Source: Eudoraea chungangensis
GTDB lineage: Bacteria > Bacteroidota > Bacteroidia > Flavobacteriales > Flavobacteriaceae
Length of the DNA stretch: 64,000 bases
Assembly: GCF_029360665.1 (NCBI RefSeq)
Contig: NZ_JARDUB010000001.1
Coordinates: forward strand, 372,001-436,000
Direction: 5' to 3'
The notes beneath the pieces are model-generated. The model was not told the DNA's origin. It ran no database searches and saw nothing but the letters and a program-made list of their open reading frames with translations. Position numbers and translations under genes: made by a program. Shown here piece by piece: positions 35,941 to 45,302 of the stretch (position 1 is the first letter of the stretch; the number at the start of each line of letters is the position of its first letter).

Positions 35941-38775
35941 TTACCCTACTATGTTTACAATTTTACCAGGAACAACAATGACTCTTTTTGGAACTCGACC
36001 TTGTAACTGATCTATGGTTTTTTGATGCTTCATTACAGCGTCCTCAATTTGCTCTTTATTCATACTTAAGGGTAACTCAATAACAAAGCGCATTTTACCA
36101 TTAAAGGATACTGGGTACTGTTTATTGTCCTCTACTAAATGTGAGGCTATAAATTCTGGAAAAGAGGCATATGCTATAGATTCTTGATGTCCCAATTTAT
36201 TCCATAATTCCTCGGCCAAATGAGGAGCATAGGGAGAAATTAAGATGCTCAGAGGCTCCAGAATACTTCTATGACATATTTTCAGAGAAGAGAGTTCATT
36301 TACACAGATCATAAAAGTTGAAACTGAGGTGTTAAAAGAAAAATGTTCAATGTCTTCTTCTATTTTCTTAATGGTCTTATGCAAAGTTTTTAGAGCTTCC
36401 TTAGGGGGTTCATCATCAGAGACATAAAACTGCCCATCCGAGCCAGAATGAAATAGTCTCCATAATTTTTTCAAAAAAGAATATACTCCAGAGATACCAG
36501 CTGTATTCCAAGGTTTGGCTTGCTCTATAGGGCCTAAGAACATTTCATATAGTCTTAGGGCATCTGCACCATATTCTTCACAAATTTCGTCTGGGTTGAC
36601 CACATTATATTTTGATTTAGACATTTTTTCGACTTCTCTGCCAACGATATATTTCCCATTTTCTAATTCTATTTCAGCTTTAGCAAATTCAGGTCTCCAA
36701 TTTCTAAATGCTTCTACGTTAAGCTCGTCAGAAGAATTTACAAAAGACACATCCACATGAATTGGAATAACCTCCTTATCCTTTACTAGCCCTTTAGACA
36801 AAAATTTATTTGTATTAACTTCCCGGTAAACGAAGGCACTTGTACCTAGAATCATTCCTTGATTTATAAGCTTTACAGCGTATTCTTTGTGCGGAACAAT
36901 GCCCAGATCAAACAAAAACTTCTGCCAGAAACGCGAATACAATAAATGCCCTGTTGCATGTTCAACACCTCCAATATATAGGTCTACTTGCTGCCAGTAC
37001 GCAATGGCTTCCTTTGAAAAAATAGCATCATTATTCTTAGGATCCATATATCGATTAAAATACTGCGAACTCCCCGCCCATCCCGGCATGGTATTTAGTT
37101 CTAATGGGAAGATAGTCTCTTCATCAATGAGCTTATTGTCCACAACCGTTTCTGTACTTGTATTCCAAGCCCAAACTGTTGCATTCCCTAAAGGAGGCTC
37201 CCCTGTTTCTGTAGGCAAATACTTCTCCACTTCCGGTAATTCAATAGGAAGACAATCTTCGGGAACCATATTTGGCATTCCATTTACATAGTAAACCGGA
37301 AAAGGTTCTCCCCAGTATCGCTGTCTGCTAAAAACTGCGTCTCTAAGTCGATAATTTACTTTTCCTTTTCCCTGCTCGATGGCCTCTAATTCCTCAATTA
37401 CTTTTTTAGTTGCCTGCTTAAAGGCTAATCCATCTAAGAAAGAAGAATTTACTAAGGTAGTTTTGCCCTTTTCTGCATAGGCTTCTTCAGAAATATCTAC
37501 TTCGTTGAAAATATTGGGGATAGGAATATCAAAGTTCTTTGCAAACTCAAAATCTCTTTGATCACCACATGGCACAGACATAACTGCCCCAGTTCCATAA
37601 CCTGCAAGCACATAATCTCCAATCCAGATAGGAATACATTCCTTGGTAAAAGGATGAATGGCATATGCTCCGGTAAAAACCCCACTAATTCTTTTTACAT
37701 CAGACATTCTATCCCGTTCGGATCTTTTGGCGCTGACGGCAATATACTCTCTAACCTCTTCTTCCCGATCGGCAGTGGTTAGTTGAAGAACCAAATCGTG
37801 TTCTGGAGCCAAAGTCATAAAGCTCACACCAAATATCGTATCTGGGCGAGTAGTAAATACGTTAATGGGCAAAGATTGTGTTTGTTTCGCAGTTGGTTTT
37901 GTATAAAAGGTGACTGATGCTCCCACAGATCTTCCTATCCAATTAGTCTGTGCGTCTTTTAAGGATTGGGGCCAATCTACTAAAGATAAATCATCGAGCA
38001 ATCGCTGCGCAAAAGCAGTAATTCGCATGCTCCATTGAGTCATTTTTTTTCGAACCACCGGAAAACCTCCACGCTCGGAAACCCCATTTATTATTTCATC
38101 ATTAGCTAAAACTGTTCCTAGCTTGGGACACCAATTAACCTCTGTGTCTGCCAGATAAGTTAAACGATATTTGAGTAATAATTGCTGCTGTTGCTGCGAA
38201 CTCATTTCCTTCCAGGTTTTGGCAGATATAATTGGTGTATTCTCGTCGGAACAGGCATTTACCATACTGTTTCCTTCTTCTTTAAAGACATCTATCAACT
38301 CTTGTATAGGTCTAGCAGAATCTTTGTCTTTATCATACCAAGAGTTAAAAAGTTGAATAAAAATCCATTGGGTCCATTTATAGTACTGTGGGTTTGAAGT
38401 TCTTACTTCTCTGTCCCAATCAAAGGAAAATCCCAGTTTGTCTAATTGCTCTCTATATCTTTTAATGTTGGTTTCCGTAGTAATGGCAGGATGCTGTCCT
38501 GTCTGAATTGCATATTGTTCAGCAGGCAGACCAAAAGAATCATAACCCATAGGATGTAATACATTAAAGCCCTTGTGCCTTTTATATCTGGCGTAAATGT
38601 CACTGGCTATATAACCCAGAGGGTGACCAACATGTAAACCTGCACCAGAGGGATAAGGAAACATATCTAGGACATAAAACTTAGATTTTTCTGAACCGGT
38701 AACAGCTTTAAAAGTGCCTTTTTCTGCCCAATACGCATGCCATTTTGATTCAATTTCCTTAAAATTGTAATTCAT
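35941..38775 (-). CDS. leuS: Leucyl-tRNA synthetase
   Basis: A 944-residue class Ia synthetase. The HIGH-type motif is HVGH at 48-51 (GLHVGHPLGY), the editing domain contains FTTRPDTIFGVSFM, and the catalytic loop KMSKSKYNVVNP is intact. An anticodon-binding domain and C-terminal extension complete it. The length is somewhat above the 860 residues of E. coli LeuRS, as is usual in Bacteroidota. TATTTTTG on the minus strand (38809-38802), 26 bases before the ATG, is a possible -7 box. Confidence 0.97.
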   Translation of the reverse strand: MNYNFKEIESKWHAYWAEKGTFKAVTGSEKSKFYVLDMFPYPSGAGLHVGHPLGYIASDIYARYKRHKGFNVLHPMGYDSFGLPAEQYAIQTGQHPAITTETNIKRYREQLDKLGFSFDWDREVRTSNPQYYKWTQWIFIQLFNSWYDKDKDSARPIQELIDVFKEEGNSMVNACSDENTPIISAKTWKEMSSQQQQQLLLKYRLTYLADTEVNWCPKLGTVLANDEIINGVSERGGFPVVRKKMTQWSMRITAFAQRLLDDLSLVDWPQSLKDAQTNWIGRSVGASVTFYTKPTAKQTQSLPINVFTTRPDTIFGVSFMTLAPEHDLVLQLTTADREEEVREYIAVSAKRSERDRMSDVKRISGVFTGAYAIHPFTKECIPIWIGDYVLAGYGTGAVMSVPCGDQRDFEFAKNFDIPIPNIFNEVDISEEAYAEKGKTTLVNSSFLDGLAFKQATKKVIEELEAIEQGKGKVNYRLRDAVFSRQRYWGEPFPVYYVNGMPNMVPEDCLPIELPEVEKYLPTETGEPPLGNATVWAWNTSTETVVDNKLIDEETIFPLELNTMPGWAGSSQYFNRYMDPKNNDAIFSKEAIAYWQQVDLYIGGVEHATGHLLYSRFWQKFLFDLGIVPHKEYAVKLINQGMILGTSAFVYREVNTNKFLSKGLVKDKEVIPIHVDVSFVNSSDELNVEAFRNWRPEFAKAEIELENGKYIVGREVEKMSKSKYNVVNPDEICEEYGADALRLYEMFLGPIEQAKPWNTAGISGVYSFLKKLWRLFHSGSDGQFYVSDDEPPKEALKTLHKTIKKIEEDIEHFSFNTSVSTFMICVNELSSLKICHRSILEPLSILISPYAPHLAEELWNKLGHQESIAYASFPEFIASHLVEDNKQYPVSFNGKMRFVIELPLSMNKEQIEDAVMKHQKTIDQLQGRVPKRVIVVPGKIVNIVG

Positions 38776-38855
38776 TGTTTTTGTTTAAAATCCATGTGGC
38801 GCAAAAATAAGTTTATTCAATTTACTTTCCTATTTTTACGCATCCTTATACCGAT

Positions 38856-39734
38856 ATGAGCAAGTCTTTTGAAAGATATCAGAAAAGAAAACTAATTACC
38901 TCCTATTTCTCAGTGGTACTTAGTATTAGCTTGGTTCTTTTTTTGTTAGGTGTTTTAGGCATGTTAGTCTTAAACACCAAAAAATTAGCCGATCATTTTA
39001 AAGAGCAAATAAGAATATCAGTGTTTTTAAAAGACAACGCCAAGCAAGTAGAGGTAGATCAGTTACAAAATAGTCTGTTACTTTCAGACTATACTAAGTC
39101 TGCTGAGTATGTATCTAAAGATGAGGCAGCACAAATTCACAGCGAAGAAATTGGGGAAAACTTTTTAGACTTTTTAGGATATAACCCTCTAAAAAATTCT
39201 ATAGACATTTCTCTAAAGGCCGATTTTGTTTCTTCGGAAAAGGTAGAAGAAATAGCGTTGGAATTGCAAAGCAGAGATTATGTTGAAGAAGTAAGTTATG
39301 ATAAACCACTTATTTCCCTTCTCACTAAAAATGTTAAACGTATTTCGTTTTGGATTTTGACTGCCAGTGCCATTTTCACTCTTATTGCTGTTCTATTAAT
39401 TAACAGTTCTATTCGTCTGTCTATCTACTCTAAGCGATTTATCATTAAAACCATGCAAATGGTAGGAGCTACAAAAAGGTTTATTCGCGGGCCTTTTATT
39501 TGGACTAATATTAAGCTAGGAATTCTAGGTGCTTTTTTTGCGCTAATTGCTCTGGGGGTGTTTTTATACTATCTAAATCTTAATTTCCCTGAATTAAATA
39601 TTTTCCAAGACCAAGTGGTTTTAGCCATTATTTTCGCTGGTGTTTTAGCCTTAGGCGTTCTAATTTCATTTATTAGCACCTATTTTGCAACACAGAGATT
39701 CCTGAATCTTAGAACAGACGATTTATATTATTAA
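38856..39734 (+). CDS. ftsX: Cell division protein FtsX
   Basis: A 292-residue permease-like subunit of the FtsEX complex that couples division to peptidoglycan hydrolase activation. It has a first helix (about 17-40), an extracytoplasmic domain with ISVFLKDNAKQVEVDQLQ, then three helices; MQMVGATKRFIRGPF is the conserved FtsX coupling segment. The ftsE partner is not in the vicinity. It begins a rightward cluster of ftsX, DUF3098, uppP and truB that is common in flavobacteria and points to cell envelope and translation housekeeping. Confidence 0.92.
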   Translation: MSKSFERYQKRKLITSYFSVVLSISLVLFLLGVLGMLVLNTKKLADHFKEQIRISVFLKDNAKQVEVDQLQNSLLLSDYTKSAEYVSKDEAAQIHSEEIGENFLDFLGYNPLKNSIDISLKADFVSSEKVEEIALELQSRDYVEEVSYDKPLISLLTKNVKRISFWILTASAIFTLIAVLLINSSIRLSIYSKRFIIKTMQMVGATKRFIRGPFIWTNIKLGILGAFFALIALGVFLYYLNLNFPELNIFQDQVVLAIIFAGVLALGVLISFISTYFATQRFLNLRTDDLYY

Positions 39735-39742
39735 ATTTGCAT

Positions 39743-40015
39743 ATGAGTTTAAAACAAAAAAATAAAAATTCTAAGCAATCACAAGCCGAATTTATTTTTC
39801 AAAAAAAGAATTACCTCTTTATGTTTATTGGCCTTGGCTTAATAGCTCTCGGCTTTATTTTAATGAGCGGAGGAGGAAGTGATGACCCTAATGTTTTTAA
39901 TCCAGACATTTATAACTTTCGAAGAATTCGCCTGGCACCTACCTTAGTACTAATTGGTTTGGCGGTTGAAGTTTATGCCATCTTGTTAAACCCACATAAG
40001 AAAGAGAACAGTTAA
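39743..40015 (+). CDS. DUF3098 membrane protein
   Basis: A 90-residue protein with a basic, Lys- and Gln-rich N-terminus and two helices separated by a loop GGGSDDPNVFNPDIYNFRRIRLAP that identifies DUF3098. A TTG two codons upstream lengthens the frame, but the ATG at 39743 is the natural start. Function is unknown. It follows ftsX by 8 bases and its stop touches the uppP start, so it belongs to that operon. Confidence 0.85.
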   Translation: MSLKQKNKNSKQSQAEFIFQKKNYLFMFIGLGLIALGFILMSGGGSDDPNVFNPDIYNFRRIRLAPTLVLIGLAVEVYAILLNPHKKENS

Positions 40016-40810
40016 TTGGAAATAATTGACGCCATTATATTGGGAATTATACAAGGGCTCACTGAATTCCTGCCGGTTTCATCCAGCGGTCATTTGGAAT
40101 TGGGAAAGGCCATCTTAGGTGACCAGTCTATTCCTGAAGAGAGTTTGTTGTTTACCGTGGTTTTACACTTTGCTACCGCCCTAAGTACAATAGTGGTATT
40201 TCGAAAAGATGTCAAAGAAATTTTGGTTGGCCTTTTTCAGTTTAAATGGAATGAACAGACGAAATTTAGTTTAAAGATTGTTATATCGATGATTCCCGCG
40301 GCATTGGTTGGTCTGATATTCGAAAAAGAACTGGAAAGTTTCTTTGGTGGAAATGTAGCCTTCGTTGGCTATATGCTATTAATTACTGCCCTCTTACTTT
40401 ATTTAGCAGACAAGGCCAAAGAAACACAAAAAAGTGTGAGTTATTTAAATGCCTTTGTTATAGGTGTTTCTCAGGCCATTGCCATTTTACCCGGTATTTC
40501 CCGGAGCGGCGCAACGATTTCTACATCAGTACTTCTAGGAGTAGACAAAACTAAGGCAGCCAGGTTTTCCTTTTTAATGGTTGTTCCTTTGATTATTGGA
40601 AAGATGGCTAAAGATATATTAGGAGGAGAAATACATTTCCAATCAGATCAGTCTATTGCCATGGGAGCCGGTTTTCTTTCTGCCTTTTTTGCAGGTTTAG
40701 TGGCATGTACCTGGATGATTCAGCTGGTAAAAAAGAGTAAATTAAGCTATTTCGCTATCTATTGTTTTATCGTTGGTTGCATTGCTATCGGATTTGGCCT
40801 GTGGGCATAG
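40016..40810 (+). CDS. uppP: Undecaprenyl-diphosphatase, TTG start
   Basis: A 264-residue membrane enzyme that recycles undecaprenyl diphosphate to the monophosphate carrier lipid for cell wall synthesis (BacA family). The N-terminus EIIDAIILGIIQGLTEFLPVSSSGH is canonical only if the TTG at 40016 is the initiator, and no other start fits; the preceding stop TAA ends at 40015, so the genes abut. The second family motif is PGISRSGATIS near residue 160. Eight hydrophobic segments are seen. The family also confers bacitracin tolerance when overproduced. Confidence 0.95.
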   Translation: MEIIDAIILGIIQGLTEFLPVSSSGHLELGKAILGDQSIPEESLLFTVVLHFATALSTIVVFRKDVKEILVGLFQFKWNEQTKFSLKIVISMIPAALVGLIFEKELESFFGGNVAFVGYMLLITALLLYLADKAKETQKSVSYLNAFVIGVSQAIAILPGISRSGATISTSVLLGVDKTKAARFSFLMVVPLIIGKMAKDILGGEIHFQSDQSIAMGAGFLSAFFAGLVACTWMIQLVKKSKLSYFAIYCFIVGCIAIGFGLWA

Positions 40811-40834
40811 ATATTACGTACTAAATAATTTAAA

Positions 40835-41527
40835 ATGGCTCCATACAGCCAAGAAGAAATCTTAAACGGCCAATTACTTTTAATTGATAAGCCTTTACAA
40901 TGGACTTCCTTTCAGGCAGTAAACTCAATTAAATGGGCCATTCGCAAAAAGTTTGATTTAAAAAAAGTTAAAATTGGCCACGCCGGAACCCTTGATCCAC
41001 TAGCCTCTGGGTTATTATTGGTATGTGTTGGGAAATACACTAAGAGAATAAGTGAGTTTCAAGGGCTCCCCAAGGAATATACCGGTACAATTACCCTAGG
41101 TGGCACAACACCATCCTATGACCTGGAAACTGAAGTAAACGAAGTCTTCAGAACCGATCATATAACCCAAGACTTAATAATCAAGACCACGGAACATTTT
41201 ATTGGCGTTATCACACAAAAACCTCCCATCTATTCTGCATTAAAAAAAGATGGAAAACGCCTGTATGAATATGCCAGAAAAGGAGAGACAGCCGACATTT
41301 CATTAAGGAAGGTCCAAATATTTGAATTTGAAATCATTAAGGTTGAACTTCCTAATATTGATTTTCGAATTCGCTGCAGCAAGGGAACTTATATTAGAAC
41401 AATAGCACATGATTTTGGAATTGCCCTAGAGTCTGGCGCACATTTGTCGGCCCTAAGAAGAACCAAAATAGGTGATTATAACGTAAATAAAGCCATGGCA
41501 CCTAGTGTGTTTAATGAACTTTTATAA
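40835..41527 (+). CDS. truB: tRNA pseudouridine-55 synthase
   Basis: A 230-residue enzyme that makes pseudouridine 55 in the tRNA T-loop. The catalytic aspartate is D54 in GHAGTLDPLASG. Other family landmarks are KEYTGTITLGGTTPSYDLE, QKPPIYSALKKDGKRLYEYAR and CSKGTYIRTIAHDFG. The C-terminal PUA-like part is short, as in many Bacteroidota. It follows uppP by 24 bases and closes the ftsX cluster. Confidence 0.96.
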   Translation: MAPYSQEEILNGQLLLIDKPLQWTSFQAVNSIKWAIRKKFDLKKVKIGHAGTLDPLASGLLLVCVGKYTKRISEFQGLPKEYTGTITLGGTTPSYDLETEVNEVFRTDHITQDLIIKTTEHFIGVITQKPPIYSALKKDGKRLYEYARKGETADISLRKVQIFEFEIIKVELPNIDFRIRCSKGTYIRTIAHDFGIALESGAHLSALRRTKIGDYNVNKAMAPSVFNELL

Positions 41528-41590
41528 AAATCAACTTATGGTCTAAGTTAGTTTTTTATAATATTTAGCAAAATTCAAGGTTATAAGCAT

Positions 41591-42316
41591 ATGCAACTAA
41601 ATAGAAGTCAATTGTCTTTTATAATAACTTTCTTCTCCCTGTCTATTGTGGTGCTCCTATTGTATAGTATACAGTTAGGTTCTGAAGAGAAAGAAGAATA
41701 TGTTATTGAAATGAGTTTGGCGGACGAAGATCTTCAAAAGATTTTAGAAGAGTTAGATAAGCAAGAGGAGTTGGCAAATGCAGACCCAATTAAGAGTCAT
41801 ATGGCCTTCAATGAAACAGCCAAGTCTCAATTAGAAGAGCCTGAGCCATTAAAAACCTTAGAAGAGCTTTTAGAAGAAAAAGAACAGTCACTTAGTGAGG
41901 AAGACTTTCAGGAGTACTTAAACTCTGAATCCGGATATGCAGCCAGTTTAAAAGAGTTAGCACAGAAAAGGGAAGAAAAGAAACAGCTTCTGGAAGAAAT
42001 AGAATCTAACAAAAAAGAGTTTACAAATCACTTGGAAAAACGTAAAACTTCTATCTCTTTTTCTTTAATAAACCGACGCAACTACCAGTTGCCCCCTCCA
42101 ATATATACTTGTATTGAAGGAGGTAAAGTGGTTATAAACATCCAGGTAAATAGTTCGGGAAATGTGGTTAATGCAGATTTCAATGCAAAAAGTTCAAATA
42201 CATCCAATGGATGCCTTGTAGAAAATGCAATTACGTATGCCTACAAAGCCAAATTTAGCTCAGACATAAAAAGCAATCAAAAAGGAACTATAACCTATTT
42301 ATTTCAAGGAAAGTAG
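41591..42316 (+). CDS. TonB-like protein: one membrane helix, coiled coil, TonB_C-like end
   Basis: A 241-residue protein with an N-terminal membrane anchor (about 9-28), a strongly charged region rich in Glu and Lys (about 35-155) that should form helical coiled coil, and a C-terminal beta domain. The end (GGKVVINIQVNSSGNVVNADF, CLVENAITYAYKAKF, KGTITYLFQ) follows the pattern of TonB C-terminal domains in Bacteroidota. The usual proline-rich spacer is replaced by the acidic helix. It may transmit proton motive force to an outer-membrane receptor, but no ExbBD genes are near. Its 3' end overlaps the convergent gene by 18 bases. Confidence 0.65.
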   Translation: MQLNRSQLSFIITFFSLSIVVLLLYSIQLGSEEKEEYVIEMSLADEDLQKILEELDKQEELANADPIKSHMAFNETAKSQLEEPEPLKTLEELLEEKEQSLSEEDFQEYLNSESGYAASLKELAQKREEKKQLLEEIESNKKEFTNHLEKRKTSISFSLINRRNYQLPPPIYTCIEGGKVVINIQVNSSGNVVNADFNAKSSNTSNGCLVENAITYAYKAKFSSDIKSNQKGTITYLFQGK

Positions 42317-42925
42317 ATTTTCAAGATCACACCAAATATTCTGTCCTTTATCCTTATTATACCATAGCTGTAATTCTTCCTTAAATTCCGCAGTTAAACT
42401 TCCGTTAGATAATTTGAATGTACGCGCCATTTCTGTAGCCTTGCTAGGTCGTGGACCCCAAGTACCTAAAACATCCATATTCGACGGATTAAGCATTATT
42501 AGCTTTGGGATAGAGTGAGCCCCGTCGGTATGGAAATATTTCATGAGTCTTTCGTTTTCGTCTCTTAGAACAATTTTTAAACTAATATTATCATTATTCT
42601 CAGCAAGTTTGTTCATAATAGGTAGACTGGGCGCCGCGTCTCCACACCAACTTTCCGTAATTACCAAAAATAGAACAGAGTGCTCTGCGTTAAAAAGGGC
42701 CTTATCTGCATCTACTGGAGTTTTAAAGGTCTTATCCCAACGCTTCATTCTCCTGCTATTTAAACGTGTATATTCTACCAAGCTGGGTTTTTGTTCCGGG
42801 CCAGTTGTTTTTCCTTGGGTTGCTAAATTGTGCACCAGACTACTATAATCACCATAGTTATAAGAATTCTTCAAGGCATCGGATATAATAGCTTTTTGAA
42901 TAGTTTCTTCTTTGATATTTTTCAT
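42299..42925 (-). CDS. Thioredoxin-fold protein with a single-Cys WCGDA motif
   Basis: A 208-residue protein from the ATG at 42925, chosen over an upstream start that adds hydrophobic residues not typical of the family. FLVITESWCGDAAPSLPIMNKLA is the thioredoxin active-site region, but the motif is C96-G-D-A rather than CxxC, so the resolving cysteine is missing. HSIPKLIMLN has the conserved cis-Pro. Similar cytoplasmic thioredoxin-family proteins occur widely in Firmicutes and Bacteroidota with unknown function. A second cysteine occurs only near the C-terminus. Confidence 0.8.
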   Translation of the reverse strand: MKNIKEETIQKAIISDALKNSYNYGDYSSLVHNLATQGKTTGPEQKPSLVEYTRLNSRRMKRWDKTFKTPVDADKALFNAEHSVLFLVITESWCGDAAPSLPIMNKLAENNDNISLKIVLRDENERLMKYFHTDGAHSIPKLIMLNPSNMDVLGTWGPRPSKATEMARTFKLSNGSLTAEFKEELQLWYNKDKGQNIWCDLENLLSLK

Positions 42926-42998
42926 AAATCTTATGTCGGAAAAGAATAGATAAACATACAACTGCACTAAAAATTGAAAATATAAGAAGGTATATTCG

Positions 42999-43874
42999 CT
43001 ATATAGTCCTTTTTTTAATCATTCCACCTCTGGTATCATTAATACTATTCATCACTACAAAGGCATTCGAATCTATTTTTGCTAATTCATTATTTAGCTT
43101 ACTAATTTCCAGACGGGTAATAACCGTATAAATAACTTCGTATTTATTATGCTTTCCTAGATTTGAATAGCCGCCACGCGCATCGTAAATTGTAAGACCC
43201 CTCCCGAGCTTCTCTGTTATCATAACCCTGATATCTTCACTCTTTTCTGAAATAATGGTTACCCCTGTATACTCTTCTATTCCGTCTACCACAAAATCGA
43301 GTGTTTTAGAAGCCGCCAGATAGGTGAGCATAGAGTATAAGGCTGCCTCAATAGAGAGCATATAAGCCGCAGCCAAAAAGATTAGAATATTAATAATAAT
43401 AATAACATCCCCTATTTTGGATCCGATTCTTTTACTAAGAAAAATTGCAAGCACCTCGGTACCATCTAAGACGCCGCCACCTCTAATGGAAAGACCAATA
43501 CCCGCACCTAAGAAGAACCCTCCAAATACAGCAACTAAAAGTTTATCCTGAGTGATTTCAGGAAATTCTATCAGTGCCAAGGTAAGAGCGAGTGCCAAGA
43601 TTGCGAGGGTAGCTTTGATTGTAAAAACTCTGCCAATAACTCTATATCCCAAAATTAAAAACGGAATATTAACCAGTATTATCAGAGCGTATAATGGCAG
43701 GTTAGATGTTTCGGTTATTAGGAGGGAAATTCCTGTTACTCCCCCATCAATAAACCTATTTGGCAGCAAGAAACTCTCTAGCCCGAATGCAGCTGAAAAA
43801 ACACCTATGATTAAAAAGAATAGGTCTCTAAACCAAAACTTTAAATATACTTTACCTGTTTCTTCATCTTTCAT
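42999..43874 (-). CDS. YitT-family membrane protein
   Basis: A 291-residue protein with five or six helices followed by a cytoplasmic DUF2179 domain (VTIISEKSEDIRVMITEKLGRGLTIYDARGGYS). The motifs ESFLLPNRFIDGGVTGISLL and SIRGGGVLDGTEVLAI are typical of the YitT family, whose transport substrate is unknown. It begins 23 bases after the stop of the TolC gene on the same strand and so may be the last gene of the TetR-controlled efflux operon. Confidence 0.88.
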   Translation of the reverse strand: MKDEETGKVYLKFWFRDLFFLIIGVFSAAFGLESFLLPNRFIDGGVTGISLLITETSNLPLYALIILVNIPFLILGYRVIGRVFTIKATLAILALALTLALIEFPEITQDKLLVAVFGGFFLGAGIGLSIRGGGVLDGTEVLAIFLSKRIGSKIGDVIIIINILIFLAAAYMLSIEAALYSMLTYLAASKTLDFVVDGIEEYTGVTIISEKSEDIRVMITEKLGRGLTIYDARGGYSNLGKHNKYEVIYTVITRLEISKLNNELAKIDSNAFVVMNSINDTRGGMIKKRTI

Positions 43875-43897
43875 TATACCAGACTATTGTATTATTG

Positions 43898-45301
43898 CTA
43901 TAGATTTTCAGGATTAATAGCGAGGCTTCGGAATAGTTTTGCCTTAGCTGCTAAGAATTTATTCTGTACTTCATTTTGTTTCAATTCACTATCAATTAAT
44001 TTACTTTCTCTACTAATTATTAAGAATAAAGAACTTTCCCCAAAATCAAATTTTCTCTCCTCTGCAGCTAGGAGGGTATTATAGTCGCTAACTATATCTT
44101 TAATTAAAGAGTTTTGCACCTGATAGGAGTCTAATGCCGAGTATATTGCCAGAACCTTATTCCTGATTTCAATTTGTGCATTGTCCAATTCAAATTGGGT
44201 ATCGTTTAGTTTAAACTTTGCGAGTTTTAGGTCTCCGCGTTCCTTTCGCAAAAAGAGTGGAAATCGAAAGTTTATTCCCCCTTTATACTGGTTAGTTTCA
44301 TACGAATTGATGAATTCCGGGGTCTCGGTTAGAAAATTATATTCTAAATCAATCCTCGGGAGCAATTTATTGGCTTTTAGTTTTTTATCGACTTCTAATC
44401 CCGCCAGTTTAAAACCAAGGGATTTTATTTTAGGATGATTCTCTAAAGAAAAACTGTCCAGTGGTTTGCCCATTATTTCTAAAGTAATATCTACTTCTTT
44501 GTTAATCCTAATATTAGGAATAACATTGGGCTGAAGCTCTACAGGGATATTATCTTCCATCCATAAAAAACTAGAAAGCTCCAACGCCTTGTTAGTTAAG
44601 TCTACCTTAGCTTGTTCGTAACTCAATTGCCTATCTTGGAAAGCAATTTTTGCTTCCACAACATCAATGGAAGCTATATCTCCAGCTTCGGCACTTCGTC
44701 TGATTCCTTCCAACCTATTATTTGCATTGTCTACAAAACTCTCATATACTTTCTTGTTTCGATAGGCCTGTAACCAATCGAAATAGGCCACAGAAGCATT
44801 AAAAAGGATTTCATTCACCAGCAAGTCTCTGTCCGCGATAGTCTGCTCTTTAAAGTATTTTGCTCGTTTTAAAGTCGCCATTCTCTCATTAATCCAAATT
44901 CCTTGTAAGACCGAAACAGAAACACCTGCACTAAATAAGCCGTCTTCTGGTAAAAACTGATCCGGATTTAGAAATTCTCCTTCATTCTGTTCAAAACTAC
45001 CTTTCAGTTCAATTCCATACCAGGTAGGTATTTTAAAGGTGGCATTTAGGCGATCGTAATATTCAATCCCTTTAAATTGCTTCCTGTCGTAGTCTACTTC
45101 AATCTTAGGATCGAACCCCCCTCTTGATCGCATGAGATTTGCTTGTCCTATGCCAATTTGCAACTCCGCCTGCCGGGCAATGGGATGGTACTTTTTTACA
45201 TATCCCAAAAACTCATTAAAACTTAAAACCAAGGTATCATTTACCTGAGCACTCAAGGAAATAGCACAAAAAAGAATAAGTAAGAAGCAGGATCTTTTCA
45301 T
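43898..45301 (-). CDS. TolC-family outer-membrane efflux channel
   Basis: A 467-residue protein with a signal peptide (ending SLSAQ) and two outer-membrane efflux repeats made of long helices, for example YHPIARQAELQIGIGQANLMRSRGGFDPKIEVDYDRKQ read in parts. The ATG at 45301 comes 1 base after the stop of the HlyD gene; an upstream start would lie within that gene. It should form the trimeric outer-membrane tunnel for the HlyD/ABC pair encoded upstream. No acylation cysteine is present. Confidence 0.88.
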   Translation of the reverse strand: MKRSCFLLILFCAISLSAQVNDTLVLSFNEFLGYVKKYHPIARQAELQIGIGQANLMRSRGGFDPKIEVDYDRKQFKGIEYYDRLNATFKIPTWYGIELKGSFEQNEGEFLNPDQFLPEDGLFSAGVSVSVLQGIWINERMATLKRAKYFKEQTIADRDLLVNEILFNASVAYFDWLQAYRNKKVYESFVDNANNRLEGIRRSAEAGDIASIDVVEAKIAFQDRQLSYEQAKVDLTNKALELSSFLWMEDNIPVELQPNVIPNIRINKEVDITLEIMGKPLDSFSLENHPKIKSLGFKLAGLEVDKKLKANKLLPRIDLEYNFLTETPEFINSYETNQYKGGINFRFPLFLRKERGDLKLAKFKLNDTQFELDNAQIEIRNKVLAIYSALDSYQVQNSLIKDIVSDYNTLLAAEERKFDFGESSLFLIISRESKLIDSELKQNEVQNKFLAAKAKLFRSLAINPENL

Positions 45302-45302
45302 A

